The notes below the pieces were generated by a model. The model was not told where the DNA came from. It did no database searches and worked only from the letters and a program-made list of their open reading frames with translations. Of a stretch of 38,295 nt of DNA, positions 1-8,416 are shown piece by piece. A program made the position numbers and the translations under genes. The stretch's first letter is position 1, and every line of letters begins with the position of its first letter. The DNA is from Planctomycetota bacterium (GTDB taxonomy: Bacteria > Planctomycetota > UBA1135 > GCA-002686595): positions 1 through 38,295 of the forward strand of contig JANQEJ010000237.1 of NCBI GenBank assembly GCA_028278425.1, in the 5' to 3' direction.

Positions 1-381
1 ACCGATGGGGGCGAACGGTCTACCTCCACCTCGTGAGGTTCCCACACCGAGGATGTCCCACTCCGCTCGCTCACGCTCGCTCCGCGGGACGTCACCAACG
101 AAGAACCGATGACCGCCGCCTGCGGCGGCTGACGGACATACTCGCCTTCGGCTCGCGGTCCTCACGCGTCAAAGCGGCCCGAGGACGGGCCACCTTTCCG
201 CGGGCTCGCGCAGCTGCGCTCGCGGGGCGGCGCTGAGGGAAGCGACGACGCCGGCAAGCTCCCCCGCACCTCCGTCCCGAACGGAGCCGAGCGCCGCCCC
301 TTCCGCCTGTTCGACCGCAGCGAGAGCGTCACCGACCGCACCGCAGCGGCCCGGCCCGTCGCTGACGGACACAATCGGTTT
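1..381. other. Non-coding or unassigned stretch
   Basis: I see no gene I can support here. Short open frames on both strands are Arg/Pro/Ser-rich with no recognisable motif, as expected by chance in high-GC DNA. Two possible hairpins are present: 52-59 with 86-93 (GATGTCCC/GGGACGTC, one wobble pair, with GCTCGC twice in the loop) and 115-129 (GCCGCC/GGCGGC around a 3-nt loop). Neither is followed by a T-run, so a terminator call would be weak. The words GCTGACGGACA at 128-138 and 361-371 repeat directly. The region lies downstream of the inositol-phosphatase gene, which ends at 382. Confidence 0.5.
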
Positions 382-1176
382 TCAGTCCTTCCTCACCCGC
401 GTCCTCAGCAAGCCGTGGATCGTCTCTCCCCCGGCCACGACGTTGCCGCCGCGGAGCCAGTCCTCCCCCCCATCGAAGTCGGTGACCGTTCCGCCCGCCT
501 CGCGGACGAGGAGCGCGCCCGCCGCGACGTCGTGCGGCGAGAGGTGGAGCTCCCAGTAGCCGTCGAAGCGGCCGGCGGCGGTGTAGGCCAGGTCGATCGC
601 CGCGGAGCCCATGCGGCGCAAACCGCGTACGTCGTAGAACACCGCGTTGAAGTTGGCGAGGTTGTCGTGCTCGAGCTCGTTGCGGCGATACGGAAAGCCC
701 GTTGCCACGAGCGCGTCGCCGAGCGTCGCGGTATCGGTGACCCGAATCGGCTCGCCGTTCAGGAAAGCCCCGGCTCCGCGGAAGGCCGTGAACGTTTCGC
801 CGAGGCGCGGCGCGTGCACCACCGCCGCTTCCGGCACGCCGTTCGCGAAGAGCCCCATCGACACGGCGAAGGCCGGCAGGCGGTGCACGAAGTTGATCGT
901 TCCGTCGAGCGGGTCGAGGAACCAGCGCGGGCGGTCGTCGTCGGCCGCGTCGCGCACCTCCTCCTCAGCCTCGATCGCGTGGCCCGGAAACGCCGCGCGC
1001 AGGCGCTCGACCAGGAGGCGTTCGCTCGCAACGTCCGCTTCGGTGACGAGGTCGCGGTGGGAGCTCTTGCGGCCCACGTCCCCGGCGTCGATGCGTCCGA
1101 GGAATCCCATGAGGATCTCGCCGGCCTCGACCGCGGCGGCGCGGGCGACCTCGACCGCCTCGGCTCCGAGCGTCAA
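382..1176 (-). CDS. Inositol-1-monophosphatase family protein (SuhB-like)
   Basis: A 264-residue protein of the inositol monophosphatase family, Mg-dependent phosphatases acting on sugar or inositol phosphates in the cytoplasm. Visible motifs are the metal-site glutamates (EAEEE), the family signature LDPLDGTINFVH, and the C-terminal metal site near SPHDVAAGALLVREAGG. The last usually reads WDxAAG; here His replaces Trp. Length matches E. coli SuhB (about 267). I chose the TTG start at 1176 because its TTGA overlaps the stop of the upstream dacB, and the N-terminus then begins right where homology should start. That implies translational coupling with dacB. The substrate (inositol phosphate, histidinol phosphate or another) cannot be told from sequence alone. 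Confidence 0.88.
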   Translation of the reverse strand: MTLGAEAVEVARAAAVEAGEILMGFLGRIDAGDVGRKSSHRDLVTEADVASERLLVERLRAAFPGHAIEAEEEVRDAADDDRPRWFLDPLDGTINFVHRLPAFAVSMGLFANGVPEAAVVHAPRLGETFTAFRGAGAFLNGEPIRVTDTATLGDALVATGFPYRRNELEHDNLANFNAVFYDVRGLRRMGSAAIDLAYTAAGRFDGYWELHLSPHDVAAGALLVREAGGTVTDFDGGEDWLRGGNVVAGGETIHGLLRTRVRKD

Positions 1177-2768
1177 GCGCCGGACTCCAAGAGCGCGAGC
1201 ACGAGCTCGTCCTGCATCGGCTTGAAGACGTTCGTGTTCATGCCGCCGACGCGCGGGTACTCCACCAGGATCGAGAAGAGCACGCGCCGCCCGCCCGGGG
1301 CGCGGATGAGCCCGGAGAGCGCGCTCGTCCCCAAGATCCACCCGGTCTTCGCGAAGACCGCCCCCTCGGCGGGGGTGCCCTTCATCCGCTTCTCGAGCGT
1401 TCCCGTCCGGCCGGCGACCGCAAGCGAGGCGAAGAAGGCGTCGCTCGTCGCGTCGTCCATCGCGAGCACCGCGGCGAGCAGCGCGACCACCTGCTCCGCG
1501 CTGACGCGGTTGTTCCTCGACAGGCCGGAACCGTCGACCTGCGCGAACCCGTCCGTGGGGACGCCGAGACGCTCGAGCGCGTGCTGCGCGGCCCGCATCC
1601 CGCCGGCGCGCGTCCCCTCGCCGGCGACGGCGTCGCCCAGGGTGAGGAAGACCTGGTCCGCCACGCCGTTGATCGAGTGGGTGTTGATCGGCACCAGCGT
1701 GTCCTCGAGCGGCGAGCGCAGGACCGCGAGCAAGTCGCCCCCGGGCGGGCTGCGCCGGCGCACCACGTCGCCGTCCACCCGCACGCCGTTCGCGCGCAGG
1801 CGGTCGAGCAGGACGCTGCCGAAGAGCTCGACGGGGTCGGGGTGGGCGAAGTCCGCGGACCAGCCGTCCAGGCCGCGCGGGAGCTCGCCCTTCACGGTGC
1901 ACGCCGTCACCGTCGCTCCGACGCGCACGTCGTTGCGCTTGCCGAACTTGAGGGCGTAGTTCTCCTTGAGGCCGTGCGGCGACGGGTGAACGAAGACCCG
2001 CGCGCTTCCGTCGTCGCGCGGCGCCACCGTCGCGAGCAGAACGCCGCCGTTGGCCGTGAACCCGCCCGCCAGCGCGCAGTAGTCGTCCCAGTGCTGCGAC
2101 TTGTCGGGCCAGCCCGGCGGCGGCGCGGGCACCGCGAAGGTGCCCTCGTCGAGCACGACGTCGCCGGTCACGCGGCGCACGCCGGCCGCGACCAGCGCGC
2201 GGGCCGCCTCGCCGAGCCGCTTCGCGGCGAGAACGCCCTCCGGATCGCAGAGGGGATCGCCGCCCGCGCGTACGACCAGGTCGCCCTGAAGCACGCCGTC
2301 CGCTCGCCCCCCGCCGGCTTCGAAGACGGTCTCGAACTCCCAGCCGGGGCCGAGCAGGCAGAGCGCCGCCGCCGTCGTCACGAGCTTCATGTTCGACGCC
2401 GGTGCCATCGCGCGGTCGGAGCCCAATCCCGCCAGAACGCCCGCGCGGTCGGGGGCCAGCTCGACGGCGTGCACCGCGACGCTCACGTTCGCGGGGCCGA
2501 CCTTGCCCTTGGAGCGGCGCCGGGCCTCCTCGATCCACCCTGCGATGATCTCGCGCAGGGTCTCCTCGCAGGCCGCCCGTGCCGCCGGGTCGACGTCGGG
2601 GAGCTCGGGCGCGACGACCTCCACCGTCTCGACCGTTCCCTCGGCCAGCGCCGCGCTCGGCGGAGGGCCCAGGGTCTGGCGCAGGACCACGAGCAGCACC
2701 ACGAGGGCGCCGATCACGATCAGTCGCGCGGTCGGGAAGGTCGGTCGTCGTCGTCCGCCAGGATCCAT
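1173..2768 (-). CDS. dacB: D-alanyl-D-alanine carboxypeptidase/endopeptidase (PBP4, peptidase S13)
   Basis: A penicillin-binding protein of the S13 family that trims or cleaves peptidoglycan peptides in the periplasm. All three active-site motifs are visible: SNMK (SxxK, about residues 125-128), SRN (SxN) in GSGLSRNNRVS, and KTG in VFAKTGWILGT. An N-terminal hydrophobic segment (about residues 15-29, LIVIGALVVLLVVL) acts as signal peptide or anchor. The ATG at 2768 gives 531 residues but overlaps the upstream M28 peptidase gene by 49 nt. A GTG at 2717, just after that gene's stop, would give a cleaner signal peptide and may be the real start. The gene is followed by an overlapping phosphatase gene, so it sits in an operon. 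Confidence 0.9.
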   Translation of the reverse strand: MDPGGRRRPTFPTARLIVIGALVVLLVVLRQTLGPPPSAALAEGTVETVEVVAPELPDVDPAARAACEETLREIIAGWIEEARRRSKGKVGPANVSVAVHAVELAPDRAGVLAGLGSDRAMAPASNMKLVTTAAALCLLGPGWEFETVFEAGGGRADGVLQGDLVVRAGGDPLCDPEGVLAAKRLGEAARALVAAGVRRVTGDVVLDEGTFAVPAPPPGWPDKSQHWDDYCALAGGFTANGGVLLATVAPRDDGSARVFVHPSPHGLKENYALKFGKRNDVRVGATVTACTVKGELPRGLDGWSADFAHPDPVELFGSVLLDRLRANGVRVDGDVVRRRSPPGGDLLAVLRSPLEDTLVPINTHSINGVADQVFLTLGDAVAGEGTRAGGMRAAQHALERLGVPTDGFAQVDGSGLSRNNRVSAEQVVALLAAVLAMDDATSDAFFASLAVAGRTGTLEKRMKGTPAEGAVFAKTGWILGTSALSGLIRAPGGRRVLFSILVEYPRVGGMNTNVFKPMQDELVLALLESGA

Positions 2769-4300
2769 GCGGTGTTGTACGCCAGCCGCGCGGTGCGCGC
2801 GATCTTCTCGAAGTCGAGCTTGTCGATGGTGTCGTTGAAGGTGTGGTAGTCCTCGTTGTCCAGCTCGCTGGCCGACTCGAAGAAGAAGAGCGAGGGCACG
2901 CCCTCCGCGTGGAACGAGTAGTGGTCCGACCGCTGCCAGAGGTGGTCGGCCTTGCCGGTGACGATCTTGACCTTCGCGCTCTTGAGCTTCCTCGCGCGCT
3001 TCAGGACCTTGTCCAGGTCCGGGTTCCGCTTCGCGCCGAGCACGATCACCTCGCCGGTCTTGCCGCGTCCGACCATGTCGAAGTTCAGCATGGCGACGAT
3101 CTTGTCGCGCGGCACCGGCGGGTTGCGGGCGAGCTCCCGGCTGCCGAGCAACCCGTCCTCCTCGGACGAGAAGGCGCAGGCCAGGATCGAGCGGCGCGTT
3201 CCGGCGGCGGCCAGCGCCTCGGCGATCTCGATCATCGCGCACGTCCCGGAACCGTTGTCGTCCGCGCCGAAGCCGATCCGTCCGCGCACGTCGACGCCGA
3301 CGTGGTCGTAGTGCGCGCCGATGACGACAAACTCGTCCTTCAGGTCCGGATCGGTGCCGCGGACGATGCCGACGATGTTGTCGACGTTGACGGACGTCTG
3401 CTCGATGGAGCTGGAGAGGGTGATCTCCACGCTGAGCTTCTCCGGCTTCTTCGGCCGCGCGCTCTTGTCGAGGGACTCGCCGACGGCGACCACGTCGATC
3501 CCGAGCATGCGCATCGCCGCCTCCTCGGTGATCTCGAGCGCCGGGAAGTCGTACGTCCGGGGGACCTGCGGGTTGCGCTGGCCGAGCGCGGGGTTCCAAG
3601 AGGCCCAGCTATAGCGGTAGCCGAGCCGCGCGGGCTCCAGCTCCTCCCCGTCGCCGTCCAGCGCGGGCTCCACCGGCCGGCGGCGCACCACCAGCACCCC
3701 GCTCACCCCCTTCTGCTCGAGGTTCTTGAGCTTGACGTGGATGTCCGAGTCCGGCGTGACGGCGGCGCCCTCGAACTTGCGCTTGTGACGCGGCTCGCCC
3801 TCGAGGATCACCGCCACCTTGCCCTTGAGCGACCCCTTCAGGTCGTCGTACTTCTGCTTCTTCGAGGAGATCCCGAAGCCCGCGAAGATCGCCTCGCCGG
3901 TCGCCACGCCGGTGCACACGGGGAGCGGAACGAAGTCGGTGCCGTAGACGAGCTCGATCGTCTCGCCGCCCTCGACGGTGGCCGTGAGCCCGCACCCATT
4001 CTTCTTCGGAGCGTGGAAGTCCCGCGCGTACCCGAGGCGGAACGAGCCGTCCCGCCCGGCTCCCTCGAGGCCCGCGGCCTCGAACCGCTCGATGATGTAG
4101 TCCCCCGCCCGCGTGAGCCCGACGCTCGGCGAATCGCGCCCCTCCAGCGGCGCGGTGGCGAGCTCGAGCAGGTGCGCCTCCACGTCCTCGAGCGTGATCC
4201 CGGCGAAGCCCACGTCGTGCTCGGCCGAGCCCGCGACCGGAACGGCGACCGGGGCACCGATCGAGAGCAGCCAAAGGGCCGGGACGACGAGAAGTCGCAT
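2720..4300 (-). CDS. Secreted M28-family zinc peptidase
   Basis: A 526-residue exported metallopeptidase. Residues 1-26 form a signal peptide (MRLLVVPALWLLS, ending near VAGSA). The C-terminal half has the M28 di-zinc ligands in order: H in GAHYDHVGV, D in GADDNGSG, the EE pair in FSSEEDGLLGS, D in MLNFDMVGRG, and a final H in SDHYSFHAEGVPSLFF. The middle region (about residues 100-260) probably contains a PA-type insertion, as in many M28 aminopeptidases. A CACAAT hexamer ends 6 nt before the ATG, so the transcript may be leaderless. It is the first gene of a block with dacB and the phosphatase. The exact substrate is unknown; aminopeptidase activity is typical of the family. Confidence 0.88.
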   Translation of the reverse strand: MRLLVVPALWLLSIGAPVAVPVAGSAEHDVGFAGITLEDVEAHLLELATAPLEGRDSPSVGLTRAGDYIIERFEAAGLEGAGRDGSFRLGYARDFHAPKKNGCGLTATVEGGETIELVYGTDFVPLPVCTGVATGEAIFAGFGISSKKQKYDDLKGSLKGKVAVILEGEPRHKRKFEGAAVTPDSDIHVKLKNLEQKGVSGVLVVRRRPVEPALDGDGEELEPARLGYRYSWASWNPALGQRNPQVPRTYDFPALEITEEAAMRMLGIDVVAVGESLDKSARPKKPEKLSVEITLSSSIEQTSVNVDNIVGIVRGTDPDLKDEFVVIGAHYDHVGVDVRGRIGFGADDNGSGTCAMIEIAEALAAAGTRRSILACAFSSEEDGLLGSRELARNPPVPRDKIVAMLNFDMVGRGKTGEVIVLGAKRNPDLDKVLKRARKLKSAKVKIVTGKADHLWQRSDHYSFHAEGVPSLFFFESASELDNEDYHTFNDTIDKLDFEKIARTARLAYNTAWILADDDDRPSRPRD

Positions 4301-4306
4301 CCGAGG

Positions 4307-4312
4307 ATTGTG
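4307..4312 (-). promoter_or_regulatory. -10-like element (CACAAT) for the M28 peptidase gene
   Basis: CACAAT on the minus strand, followed by exactly 6 nt (CCTCGG) and the ATG at 4300. Transcription from it would begin at or next to the start codon. A TTGGTT word 16 nt upstream is a weak -35 candidate. It belongs to a series of similarly placed hexamers in this window. Confidence 0.4.
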
Positions 4313-4382
4313 CCACCGCGCGGGGGAGAACCAAACCGTCTGCGCCCCACCTCGGACGCGCCCTTTACACGGCGCCCGCGGA

Positions 4383-5159
4383 TCAGCCGGTCAGGCCGAA
4401 CGCCGCGCCGTCGCGCGCGAGCTCGATCGGGCCGTCGAAGGTCTCCGCCGCGACCGCGCGCGCCGTCTCGGGATCGTTCGACGGATAGAAGTGCGAGAGC
4501 ACGAGTCGCTTCACGCCCGCGTCGCGCGCGAGCCGCGCCGCCGAGCTCGGCGTCAGGTGGTGCTCCACCGCCTCGGCGTCGGGGAAGGAGCACTCGCACA
4601 CGAAGAGATCCACCCCCCGGGCGAGCTCCGCCACCGCCGGGTTCTCGCCGGTGTCGCCGGAGTACGCCAGGCTCTCCCCGGAGGGGAGGTCGACGCGCCA
4701 GGCCACGGCGTTGGGCGTGTGCAGCGTCCGCGCGCAGGTGAAGACCAGCCCGTCGGCCTCGAAGCCGCCCCGTCCCTCGCCGTCGACCTCGACGACGTGC
4801 ACGTCCCGCGCCGGATCCCTGCCCCAGCGGCCGAAGACCTCGCCGCCGGAGCCGAGGAGCTCGTCGAGCCCCCGCGGTCCGTAGACGGCGAGTTGCGGCG
4901 GCGGCGCGAGGAACGGGCTCCGCCGCGCGAAGGCGAGCGCGAAGACGTCCAGGCAGTGGTCGGTGTGGTAGTGGCTGAGCACGACGCGCCGCACGTCGTG
5001 GAGCTCGATCCCCGCCGGGGCGAGCTGCCGCGTGGTGCCCGGACCGCAGTCCAAGAGCGTGACCGGGCCGGACTCTTCCGGCCGCAGCGCGTACGACGAG
5101 CAGCCGTAGCCGGTCCGGGGCAGGATCGAACCGGCGCCCAGGACGGTCAGCGTCGCCAT
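4383..5159 (-). CDS. Metallo-beta-lactamase-fold hydrolase (RNase Z/ElaC-like)
   Basis: A 258-residue cytoplasmic MBL-fold protein. It starts with the typical beta strand and loop TVLGAGSILPRTGYGCSSY, has the zinc-binding signature SHYHTDH at residues 62-68, then YSGDTG and CECSFPD, and a late metal histidine in LVLSHFYPSND. This pattern matches the RNase Z/ElaC/AtsA branch, but there is no obvious long exosite insertion, so tRNA 3' processing is not assured. It is the next gene downstream of galE (5164), 4 nt after galE's stop, so the two are probably cotranscribed. The predicted reaction is hydrolysis of a phosphodiester or ester bond; the substrate is not evident. Confidence 0.82.
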   Translation of the reverse strand: MATLTVLGAGSILPRTGYGCSSYALRPEESGPVTLLDCGPGTTRQLAPAGIELHDVRRVVLSHYHTDHCLDVFALAFARRSPFLAPPPQLAVYGPRGLDELLGSGGEVFGRWGRDPARDVHVVEVDGEGRGGFEADGLVFTCARTLHTPNAVAWRVDLPSGESLAYSGDTGENPAVAELARGVDLFVCECSFPDAEAVEHHLTPSSAARLARDAGVKRLVLSHFYPSNDPETARAVAAETFDGPIELARDGAAFGLTG

Positions 5160-5163
5160 TCCT

Positions 5164-6162
5164 CTAATAACCGTCGGGGTGGGCGGTGTGGAACCGCCAG
5201 GCGTCGCCCAGGATCTCGTCGAGCCCCGTTCGCTTCGGCTCCCAGGCGAGGAGCTCGCGCGCGCGCGAGCCCCCGCTGACGAGCTGCGCGGGGTCGCCGG
5301 GCCGCCGGTCGACGAGCCGGGCGGGGATCTCGCGCCCCGTCACCCGCCGGGCCGCCTCGACGACCTCCTGCACGCTGAAGCCGGTTCCCGTCCCGAGGTT
5401 GCACGCCAGCGTCGTCGTCCCCGCCTGGAGCGTCGCCAGCGCGCGCAGGTGCGCGTCCGCGAGGTCGTCCACGTGGATGTAGTCGCGGATGCACGTCCCG
5501 TCCGGCGTGTCGTAGTCGCCGCCGAACATCAGGATCTCCTCGCGCTTCCCGAGCGCCACCTGGAGCACGAGCGGGATCAGGTGCGTCTCCGGCGCGTGAA
5601 CCTCGCCGATCGTCCCGTCCGACGCCGCTCCCGCGGCGTTGAAGTAGCGCAGCGCCGCGGCGCGCATCCCGTAGGCGTGGGCGTAGTCCTGCATCATGTG
5701 CTCCATGTGCAGCTTGGTGTGCCCGTACGGGTTGATCGGCACCTGCGGGTGGTCCTCGGTCATCGGGACCTGCACCGGCTCGCCGTAGGTGGCGCAGGTC
5801 GACGAGAACACGATGTCGCGGCAGTCGGCCGCGCGCATCGCCTCGAGCAGGTTCCAGGTGTAGGTGACGTTCTCGCGGTAGTACTTCGACGGGTCCTCGA
5901 CCGACTCCCCCACGTAGCACTTGGCCGCGAAGTGGATCACCGCCGCCGGCCGGCGGCGCTCGAAGACTTCGGCCAGCGCCTCGCGGTCGCCGAGATCGAC
6001 GACGTCGAGCGGCGCGCTGACCGCCTCGCGGTGTCCGGTCGACAGGTTGTCCAGCACGCTGAGCTCGATCTCCCGCTCCTGGAGGAGGCGCACCGTGTGG
6101 CTGCCGATGTAGCCGGCGCCGCCGGCGACGAGCACCGGTCCGTCGGGCGTGGGCTGGGACAT
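5164..6162 (-). CDS. galE: UDP-glucose 4-epimerase
   Basis: A 332-residue extended short-chain dehydrogenase that interconverts UDP-glucose and UDP-galactose, supplying sugars for the cell envelope. Seen directly: the NAD-binding GGAGYIGSH (residues 14-22), STCATYG with the catalytic Ser/Thr at 121-122, YGHTK with Tyr146 and Lys150, then YFNAAGA and NLGTGTGFSVQEVV typical of GalE. The ATG at 6162 (MSQPTPDG) is preferred over an upstream in-frame ATG because homology begins at residue 9, and because TATCTT lies 10 nt upstream as a -10 candidate. Epimerisation of UDP-GlcNAc is also possible in this family. Confidence 0.93.
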   Translation of the reverse strand: MSQPTPDGPVLVAGGAGYIGSHTVRLLQEREIELSVLDNLSTGHREAVSAPLDVVDLGDREALAEVFERRRPAAVIHFAAKCYVGESVEDPSKYYRENVTYTWNLLEAMRAADCRDIVFSSTCATYGEPVQVPMTEDHPQVPINPYGHTKLHMEHMMQDYAHAYGMRAAALRYFNAAGAASDGTIGEVHAPETHLIPLVLQVALGKREEILMFGGDYDTPDGTCIRDYIHVDDLADAHLRALATLQAGTTTLACNLGTGTGFSVQEVVEAARRVTGREIPARLVDRRPGDPAQLVSGGSRARELLAWEPKRTGLDEILGDAWRFHTAHPDGY

Positions 6163-6190
6163 GGGGCGCGCGAAGATAGCGGCGGTCCGC

Positions 6191-7459
6191 CTAGCCGCCA
6201 ACGACGATCCGGAACCCGAGCCCCTCCATGTCCCGCCAGAACGACGGCCAGGTCTTGCGCACGCAGGCGGGCTCGGCCGTGAACACCGCGGGGTGCACGA
6301 GGCCGAGCAACGCGTGCAGGAACGCGAGCCGGTGATCGCCGCGCGGGTCGAGGACGACGTCGCCCATCGGCGGCTCGCCGCCGGGCTCGACGGCGAGCGT
6401 GTCCGCGCCGGCGCGCACGGCGAGACCGACCGCGCGCAGCGCCTCCGCGATGCCGTCGACGCGGTCGCTCTCCTTGCGCCGCAGCGTCGCGAGGCCGGCG
6501 AAGCGCGAGGGGGCGCCGCAGCGCACGGCGGCGGCCGCCGCCACCGCCGCGAGCACCGGCGCCAGGTCGGGCTCGTCCCCGAGGTCGAGCTCCGCGCCGC
6601 CGGTCGGCGCTCCGCCCGCCCGCAACCCGTCCTGGTCGCAGAAGGCGCGGCAGCCGAAGGCGGCGAGGTGGCGCGCGATCCGGACGTCCCCCTGGGGAGA
6701 ACCCGGGCGCAGCGAGAAGACCGCGAGCTCGCCGCCGGTCAGCGCGGCCGCGGCGAGCGGCACGGCGGCGAGCGACGCGTCCGGCTCGACGGTCACCGGC
6801 TCGTCCCGGCGCGGCGGCCCGGCGAGGCGGAAGGTGCGCTCGCCGTCCTCCCCACCCTCTTCCACGGGCACGCCGAAGCCCGCCAGGGCGCGCAGGGTCA
6901 TCGCGAAGTACGGCCGGCTCGGAATCGGCCCCCGCACCCGCAGCGTCCGCTCGCCGCCGGCGGCGGCGAGCGCGATGAGCAGGGCGCTCGCCTCCTGGCT
7001 CGAGGCCGGATCCTCGAGCAGGAGCTCCGCCGGCGGTTCCGCCGGGGTGACCTCGACCTCGAAGCCGCCGGGCTCGCCCCGAAACCCGAGGCCGACGCCC
7101 GCGCGCTCCAGCGCGCGGCACAGGGGCTCGCTCGTGCGGCGCCGGAGCGTGCCCTCCGGAGCGAGCCGCGACGTGCCCCGGGCCGGCCGAAACGCCAGGA
7201 GCGCGAGCGCGAAGCGCGCGAGCGTGCCGGACTCCCCCACCGGGACCGGGCCCGTCGTTTCCAGGGCCGCGAGCGCCGCCTGCGTCGCACGGACGTCGTC
7301 GCCGTCCGGGAGGGGGCCCACCTCGACGGGCTCCTCGCACAGCGCGGCGAGGACGAGGGCGCGGATCGCCATCGACTTCGACGGCGGGACCACCGCCTGG
7401 CCGAAGGGCGGCTGCTCCGGGGCGCGCAAACCCCGGGGCGTGGGCAAGTCGGCGGGCAC
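6191..7459 (-). CDS. aroA: 3-phosphoshikimate 1-carboxyvinyltransferase (EPSP synthase)
   Basis: Catalyses the sixth step of the shikimate pathway, joining shikimate 3-phosphate and phosphoenolpyruvate. The 422-residue product shows the family motifs in order: PPSKSMAIRALVLAAL near residue 25, GESGTLARF (usual GNAGTxxR), SSQEASALL, the GDEPDLAPVLAAVAA site carrying the catalytic Asp, TLRRKESDR, DPRGDHRLA, and VRKTWPSFW. The lead motif departs a little from the E. coli consensus, but the residues for substrate and PEP binding are present. I chose GTG at 7459 because TACAAT ends 6 nt upstream; an ATG at 7492 would add 11 residues. The gene is divergent from purC and their promoters appear to overlap. 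Confidence 0.88.
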   Translation of the reverse strand: MPADLPTPRGLRAPEQPPFGQAVVPPSKSMAIRALVLAALCEEPVEVGPLPDGDDVRATQAALAALETTGPVPVGESGTLARFALALLAFRPARGTSRLAPEGTLRRRTSEPLCRALERAGVGLGFRGEPGGFEVEVTPAEPPAELLLEDPASSQEASALLIALAAAGGERTLRVRGPIPSRPYFAMTLRALAGFGVPVEEGGEDGERTFRLAGPPRRDEPVTVEPDASLAAVPLAAAALTGGELAVFSLRPGSPQGDVRIARHLAAFGCRAFCDQDGLRAGGAPTGGAELDLGDEPDLAPVLAAVAAAAAVRCGAPSRFAGLATLRRKESDRVDGIAEALRAVGLAVRAGADTLAVEPGGEPPMGDVVLDPRGDHRLAFLHALLGLVHPAVFTAEPACVRKTWPSFWRDMEGLGFRIVVGG

Positions 7460-7465
7460 GGCGCG

Positions 7466-7471
7466 ATTGTA
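7466..7471 (-). promoter_or_regulatory. -10-like element (TACAAT) for aroA
   Basis: TACAAT on the minus strand with 6 nt between it and the GTG start at 7459, implying a leaderless message. It lies inside the predicted -35 of purC on the other strand. Confidence 0.45.
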
Positions 7472-7495
7472 GGGCCGCGAACCGCCTGCCATACT
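7467..7495 (+). promoter_or_regulatory. Predicted purC promoter (TTGTAG-N17-CATACT)
   Basis: TTGTAG at 7467-7472 and CATACT at 7490-7495 are separated by 17 nt, the preferred sigma-70 spacing. Only 6 nt (GCGCGA) separate the -10 from the purC ATG at 7502, so the transcript should start at or very near the A of the start codon. No Shine-Dalgarno sequence is present. Confidence 0.5.
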
Positions 7496-7501
7496 GCGCG
7501 A

Positions 7502-8416
7502 ATGGAACAGGAATCGGTGTATTTGGGCCGCCACGAGCGGCTGGGCGAGCTCCGGCTGAAGACGGCCGGCAAGGTCCGCGACATCTACGACGTCGACGAC
7601 GATCACCTCCTCTTCGTCACGTCCGATCGCGTCTCCGCCTTCGACGTCATCATGCCGCAGGGCATCCCGCACAAGGGGCGCGTGCTGACCTCGATCGCCG
7701 CGCACTGGTTCGCGCGGACGGCGGACATCATCCCGAACCACCTGGTGTCGACCGACGTCGCCGACGTGCCCGGCCTTCCGGCCGAGCACCACGACGACCT
7801 GCGCGGCCGCGTCATGCTGGTCAAGCGGTGCGAGCCGACGGTGGTCGAGTGGGTCATCCGCGGCTACATCGTCGGGTCGGGGTGGAAGGACTACCAGGCC
7901 AGCGGAAGCGTCTGCGGCGTGCCGCTGCCCGCCGGCCTGGAGTTCTGCCAGAAGCTCCCCGAGCCGATCTTTACCCCCACGACGAAGGACGACGTCCACG
8001 ACGAGCCGATCACCGCCGAAGAGGCACGCGAGCGGGTGGGCGACGACGTCTACGCCAAGGCGCACGCGGCCTGCTTCGCGCTCTTCCAGCGCGGGACCGA
8101 GGAGCTCGAGCGGATCGGCGTGCTGCTCGCCGACACCAAGTTCGAGTTCGGGCTGCGCGCAGGCGAGCTGCTCCTGATCGACGAGGCCCTGACGCCGGAC
8201 AGCTCGCGCTTCTGGCCGGCCGACGAGTACGCGACCGGCAAGAACCAGCCGAGCTACGACAAGCAGATCCTGCGCGACTGGCTCGAGACGCTCGACTGGG
8301 ACAAGAACCCGCCGGCGCCGGACGTGCCGCGCGACGTCATCGCGCGCATCTCGGAACGCTACCTCGAGATCTGCGAGAAGATCACGGGCACGACGCCCGC
8401 GGGGGTGCCGGCGTGA
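7502..8416 (+). CDS. purC: Phosphoribosylaminoimidazole-succinocarboxamide synthase (SAICAR synthetase)
   Basis: Joins CAIR and aspartate using ATP in de novo purine synthesis. The 304-residue protein begins with the nucleotide-binding GKVRDIYD region, then SDRVSAFDVIMPQGIPHKG, RCEPTVVEWVIRGYIVGSGWKDYQ, PIFTPTTK and the metal/ATP site LIDEALTPDSSRFWP, followed by SYDKQILRDWL. This matches the roughly 300-residue (yeast-like) form rather than the roughly 240-residue E. coli form. The start is fixed by the ATG right behind a good -10 box. The stop overlaps the purE start (GTGA), so purC and purE are translationally coupled. Confidence 0.96.
   Translation: MEQESVYLGRHERLGELRLKTAGKVRDIYDVDDDHLLFVTSDRVSAFDVIMPQGIPHKGRVLTSIAAHWFARTADIIPNHLVSTDVADVPGLPAEHHDDLRGRVMLVKRCEPTVVEWVIRGYIVGSGWKDYQASGSVCGVPLPAGLEFCQKLPEPIFTPTTKDDVHDEPITAEEARERVGDDVYAKAHAACFALFQRGTEELERIGVLLADTKFEFGLRAGELLLIDEALTPDSSRFWPADEYATGKNQPSYDKQILRDWLETLDWDKNPPAPDVPRDVIARISERYLEICEKITGTTPAGVPA

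Noticed and set aside
33..374. Small open frames on both strands in the first 381 bp.
   Set aside because: They overlap each other, are Arg/Ser/Pro-rich, and have no ribosome-binding site, motif or neighbour support.
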